Shown here piece by piece: positions 6,555 through 8,245 of a stretch of 8,245 nucleotides of DNA. Every line of letters starts with the position of its first letter. Position 1 is the stretch's first letter. The DNA is from JBOGIG01 sp050742455 (lineage in GTDB: Bacteria; Actinomycetota; Acidimicrobiia; Acidimicrobiales; JBOGIG01). A program made the position numbers and the translations under genes. The notes below the pieces were generated by a model. That model did not search any database. It saw nothing but the letters and a program-made list of their open reading frames with translations, and had not been told where the DNA came from. The stretch spans positions 1 through 8,245 of the forward strand of contig JBOGIG010000032.1 of the NCBI GenBank assembly GCA_050742455.1, read 5' to 3'.

Positions 6555-7148
6555 TCAGCCCCCGTAGTTCATCCGAGTGTCTTCCATACGCAGGACCTCG
6601 GATTCCTCGGCCGCAGCGTTCTTGAATTCGGCGACGACTACCTCGCCGACGAATAGGGTGTGGCTTCCCGCCCCGACCTCTTGGGTGACCCGGCACTCCA
6701 GGTAGGCCAGAGCCTGATCCAATACAGGGGCTCCGGTCGCACCATCCCGGCACGCGAATCCGGCCATGGTGTATGGCGGCTGGGGACCAGTGCCCCCCAG
6801 TTCGGGTGGAGAGGCCAGCTCGACGATCACGGGTTTGGTGAACTTGCGAACCACCGACCGGTCCGAGCGGTCCAGGATGCACAGCGAGAAGACCCGTCCC
6901 GCCTGGATCAACTGGTGGGTCAGGGCGTCGGCCTGGACCGAGATGGCCAACAACTTGGGATGGAGAGACACCTGGGTGGCCCAGTTGAGGGTCATCATGT
7001 TGCGCCGAGAGCCGTCGCTGCTTCCGACGAGATATAGCCCGCTCGGCATCTTCCACAACACCCGCCGGCGTCGCCGGTCGAACTCGTCCGCGGGGTGATC
7101 AGAGTGGTCAGGGTGATCGGCGTGGTCGATCGGTTCAGGCATGGTCAT
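6555..7148 (-). CDS. Flavin-reductase-domain (FMN-binding split barrel) protein
   Basis: The 197-aa protein shows the flavin reductase-like fold: RRVLWKMPSGLYLVGS (29-44), RNMMTLNWATQVSLHPKLLAISV with the N-x-M-T-x-x-W block that contacts FMN, then GRVFSLCIL and TLFVGEVVVAEF strands. Such proteins bind FMN and either reduce flavin with NAD(P)H for a partner monooxygenase or act as flavoprotein oxidoreductases; no partner oxygenase is in the window. An unusual N-terminal tail precedes the domain: residues 8-19 are four Asp-His pairs encoded by a 9-bp repeat. The start ATG 7148 overlaps the stop of the upstream lipoprotein gene as ATGA, so the two are probably translated together; ATG 7142 is an alternative two codons later. 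It is presumably cytoplasmic. Confidence 0.87.
   Translation of the reverse strand: MTMPEPIDHADHPDHSDHPADEFDRRRRRVLWKMPSGLYLVGSSDGSRRNMMTLNWATQVSLHPKLLAISVQADALTHQLIQAGRVFSLCILDRSDRSVVRKFTKPVIVELASPPELGGTGPQPPYTMAGFACRDGATGAPVLDQALAYLECRVTQEVGAGSHTLFVGEVVVAEFKNAAAEESEVLRMEDTRMNYGG
7092..7127 (-). repeat. 9-bp repeat, four units, encoding (Asp-His-x)4
   Basis: On the reverse strand four contiguous 9-bp units, GA(C/T)CAC followed by one variable codon, encode DHA-DHP-DHS-DHP at residues 8-19 of the flavin reductase-domain protein. Units 1 and 3 use GAC and units 2 and 4 use GAT, suggesting an 18-bp higher-order duplication. Copy changes would keep the frame. Confidence 0.85.
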
Positions 7149-7624
7149 GGCCCCACTAGGGCCAGCTCACGGGCCTGGGCCTTCACCAAAGCCTGGTGGG
7201 CCAACCTCAGGTCAGAGACAAAGGGCCGATAGGCCCCCGAGGCGATGGAATGCTTCTCGTTCAAGCATCCATGGGCCGCGTCGTAGAAATGGGCATAGGC
7301 CAGACTGACGTCATTGGTCAGTTGCTGGTCAGGGGTGGGCAGGAAGCCGTCGGCTCGGGCCACTTGGGACCCCAGGCTGGTGCAAGCCGCCCTGAGGCCG
7401 TCCAGATTGCCGCTCGATACGGCGGCGGTGATGGCCGAGGCGGTTGAGCCAAGGGAGGCGTCGACCGAGGCCATACCCGATCCCGCCGCCCAGGCTCGGA
7501 CCTGATGAGGCACGCTTCCGGTCATGTCCGCCCCAGCGCTGCACCCCGCCAGGGCGGCGCTGAGCGCCACTCCTACCAGGCCGCCAATGACCACCTGGGC
7601 CGCCTTTGACCGTCTGAGGTGCAC
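7145..7624 (-). CDS. Secreted lipoprotein of unknown function
   Basis: From GTG 7624 the product is 159 aa. It begins with a classic lipoprotein signal: basic start (HLRRSK), a hydrophobic stretch (VVIGGLVGVALSAALAG) and the lipobox LAGC with Cys28, the lipidated residue after signal peptidase II cleavage. The mature part would be anchored outside the membrane. It is rich in helix (AITAAVSSGNLDGLRAACTSLGSQVARAD; LTNDVSLAYAHFYDAAHGCLNEK) and has two cysteines that could form a disulfide. It looks like a small helical-bundle lipoprotein, with no named family that I can assign. An ATG at 7690 would add 22 residues before the signal and would overlap the divergent gene's start, so GTG is preferred; a TATCCA box ends 6 nt upstream of it. 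It overlaps the flavin reductase gene by ATGA. Confidence 0.82.
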   Translation of the reverse strand: MHLRRSKAAQVVIGGLVGVALSAALAGCSAGADMTGSVPHQVRAWAAGSGMASVDASLGSTASAITAAVSSGNLDGLRAACTSLGSQVARADGFLPTPDQQLTNDVSLAYAHFYDAAHGCLNEKHSIASGAYRPFVSDLRLAHQALVKAQARELALVGP

Positions 7625-7630
7625 CCGGGA

Positions 7631-7636
7631 TGGATA
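7631..7636 (-). promoter_or_regulatory. Weak -10-like box TATCCA before the lipoprotein GTG
   Basis: On the reverse strand TATCCA ends 6 nt before GTG 7624, the same spacing as the other leaderless genes, but its last base departs from TANNNT. There is no Shine-Dalgarno for this start. Confidence 0.35.
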
Positions 7637-7669
7637 CCACAGGCCCGGCCCTGATCCCAACCGAGCCGG

Positions 7670-7680
7670 TAACGTGAGGA
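7670..7680 (+). promoter_or_regulatory. -10-like TAACGT and GAGGA ribosome site before the histidine phosphatase gene
   Basis: TAACGT (7670-7675), preceded by CCGG, is directly followed by GAGGA (7676-7680), which lies 8 nt before ATG 7689. If TAACGT is the -10, transcription would start near 7682 and exclude the GAGGA, so the two signals cannot both serve the same mRNA. One is accidental, or a second upstream promoter exists. Confidence 0.4.
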
Positions 7681-7688
7681 TCACAACC

Positions 7689-8245
7689 ATGGAACTGATC
7701 CTGATCCGTCACGCCGAGCCGGTTCGCATCCAGGCCACCGAGGGACGAGCCGATCCCGGGCTTCACCAGCGGGGACTGGCCCAAGCCGAGGCCCTTGCCG
7801 CGGCCATGGCCGGTGAACGCCTCGACGCCGTGTGGTCAAGCCCCATGCGCCGGGCACGGGAAACAGCCGCGCCCCTGGCCCGGGTCCAGGGTCTGGATGT
7901 GATCGTCGATCCCGCCCTGGTCGAGTTCGATCGTAACTCGGCCAGCTACATTCCCATCGAGGAGATGATCGCCACCGGAGACGAAAGACTGGCAGCCATG
8001 GGCCGGGATGATCTGGGCCACTTCGGAACGGATGCATCGACATTTCGTAAGGGTGCCGTCGCAGCCATCGAGCGGGTCATCGACGCTCATCCCTCCCAGA
8101 CCGTGGCCATCGTCTCCCACGGCGGGATCATGAACGCCTACCTGTCCCACATCATCGGGCTGGACCGTCTGTTCTTCTACGAGCCCCGCTACGCGGCCCC
8201 CACCCGGGTCCTGGCCCAGGCGGGGGGCAGGCGGTCGCTCTCCAC
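7689..8245 (+). CDS. Histidine phosphatase (phosphoglycerate mutase-like) family protein, 3' end outside window
   Basis: The frame is open from ATG 7689 to the right edge, 185 complete codons. It opens MELILIRHAEP, the histidine phosphatase RHG/RHA motif, with Arg7 and His8 as phosphate ligand and the phosphorylated nucleophile. Arg54 in SSPMRRARETA, Glu79 (proposed proton donor) and His144 in VSHGGIMNAYL complete the expected active site. The enzyme should act in the cytoplasm on a small phosphorylated substrate. The family includes cofactor-dependent phosphoglycerate mutase, CobC-type and broad phosphatases, and the substrate cannot be told from sequence; the insert around residues 80-120 is longer than in a minimal phosphatase. 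A GAGGA site 8 nt upstream supports the start. It is divergent from the lipoprotein gene across 64 bp. Confidence 0.9.
   Translation, partial: MELILIRHAEPVRIQATEGRADPGLHQRGLAQAEALAAAMAGERLDAVWSSPMRRARETAAPLARVQGLDVIVDPALVEFDRNSASYIPIEEMIATGDERLAAMGRDDLGHFGTDASTFRKGAVAAIERVIDAHPSQTVAIVSHGGIMNAYLSHIIGLDRLFFYEPRYAAPTRVLAQAGGRRSLS

Noticed and set aside
7622..7690. Upstream ATG at 7690 as the start of the lipoprotein
   Set aside because: It would place 22 non-signal residues before the basic signal-peptide start and overlap the ATG of the divergent gene. GTG 7624 gives a standard lipoprotein signal.

Overview
The window comes from a high-GC bacterium, most likely an actinobacterium. GTG and TTG starts, TANNNT -10 boxes placed for leaderless mRNAs, a DEDDy RNase D with HRDC-type C-terminus, and several small conserved-looking hypothetical proteins all point that way. 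My impression is class Acidimicrobiia; this is recognition from memory, not a search. No phage, insertion sequence, CRISPR array, tRNA or rRNA is visible. Nearly every base belongs to a gene or a short gap, and no stretch over 110 bases lacks a call.

Layout from left to right. (1) The 3' part of a type IV pilin gene ends at 418, followed by a perfect hairpin terminator. (2) A cysteine-rich protein (524-1327, +) converges on a 48-aa probable zinc-binding protein (1374-1520, -). The gap between them is a G-rich 25-bp tandem repeat. (3) A divergent pair shares a symmetric promoter: the small zinc protein, and a 76-aa conserved-looking protein (1576-1806, +). (4) Next come fabF (1852-3084) and a GH13 alpha-glucosidase-type enzyme (3085-4788). 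They lie in the same frame with a single TGA between them, and the GH13 gene carries a six-unit pentapeptide-coding minisatellite. (5) An RNase D gene (4722-5948, -) overlaps the GH13 3' end by 67 bp. It is divergent from a gamma-carbonic-anhydrase-like gene (5997-6524, +) across only 48 bp. (6) A leftward pair, lipoprotein then flavin-reductase-domain protein, overlaps by ATGA. It diverges from a histidine phosphatase gene that runs off the right edge.

The genes are mostly housekeeping (fatty acid elongation, oligosaccharide hydrolysis, RNA processing, metal-dependent LbH enzyme, flavin chemistry) and do not form one pathway. I did not find a clear new defence or biosynthetic system. The more unusual signals are structural: the same-frame fabF/GH13 junction, the repeat lying between two convergent genes, the minisatellite inside an enzyme, and a repeated TA(A/G)C(C/G)T box 6-7 nt upstream of several start codons that lack a Shine-Dalgarno sequence.
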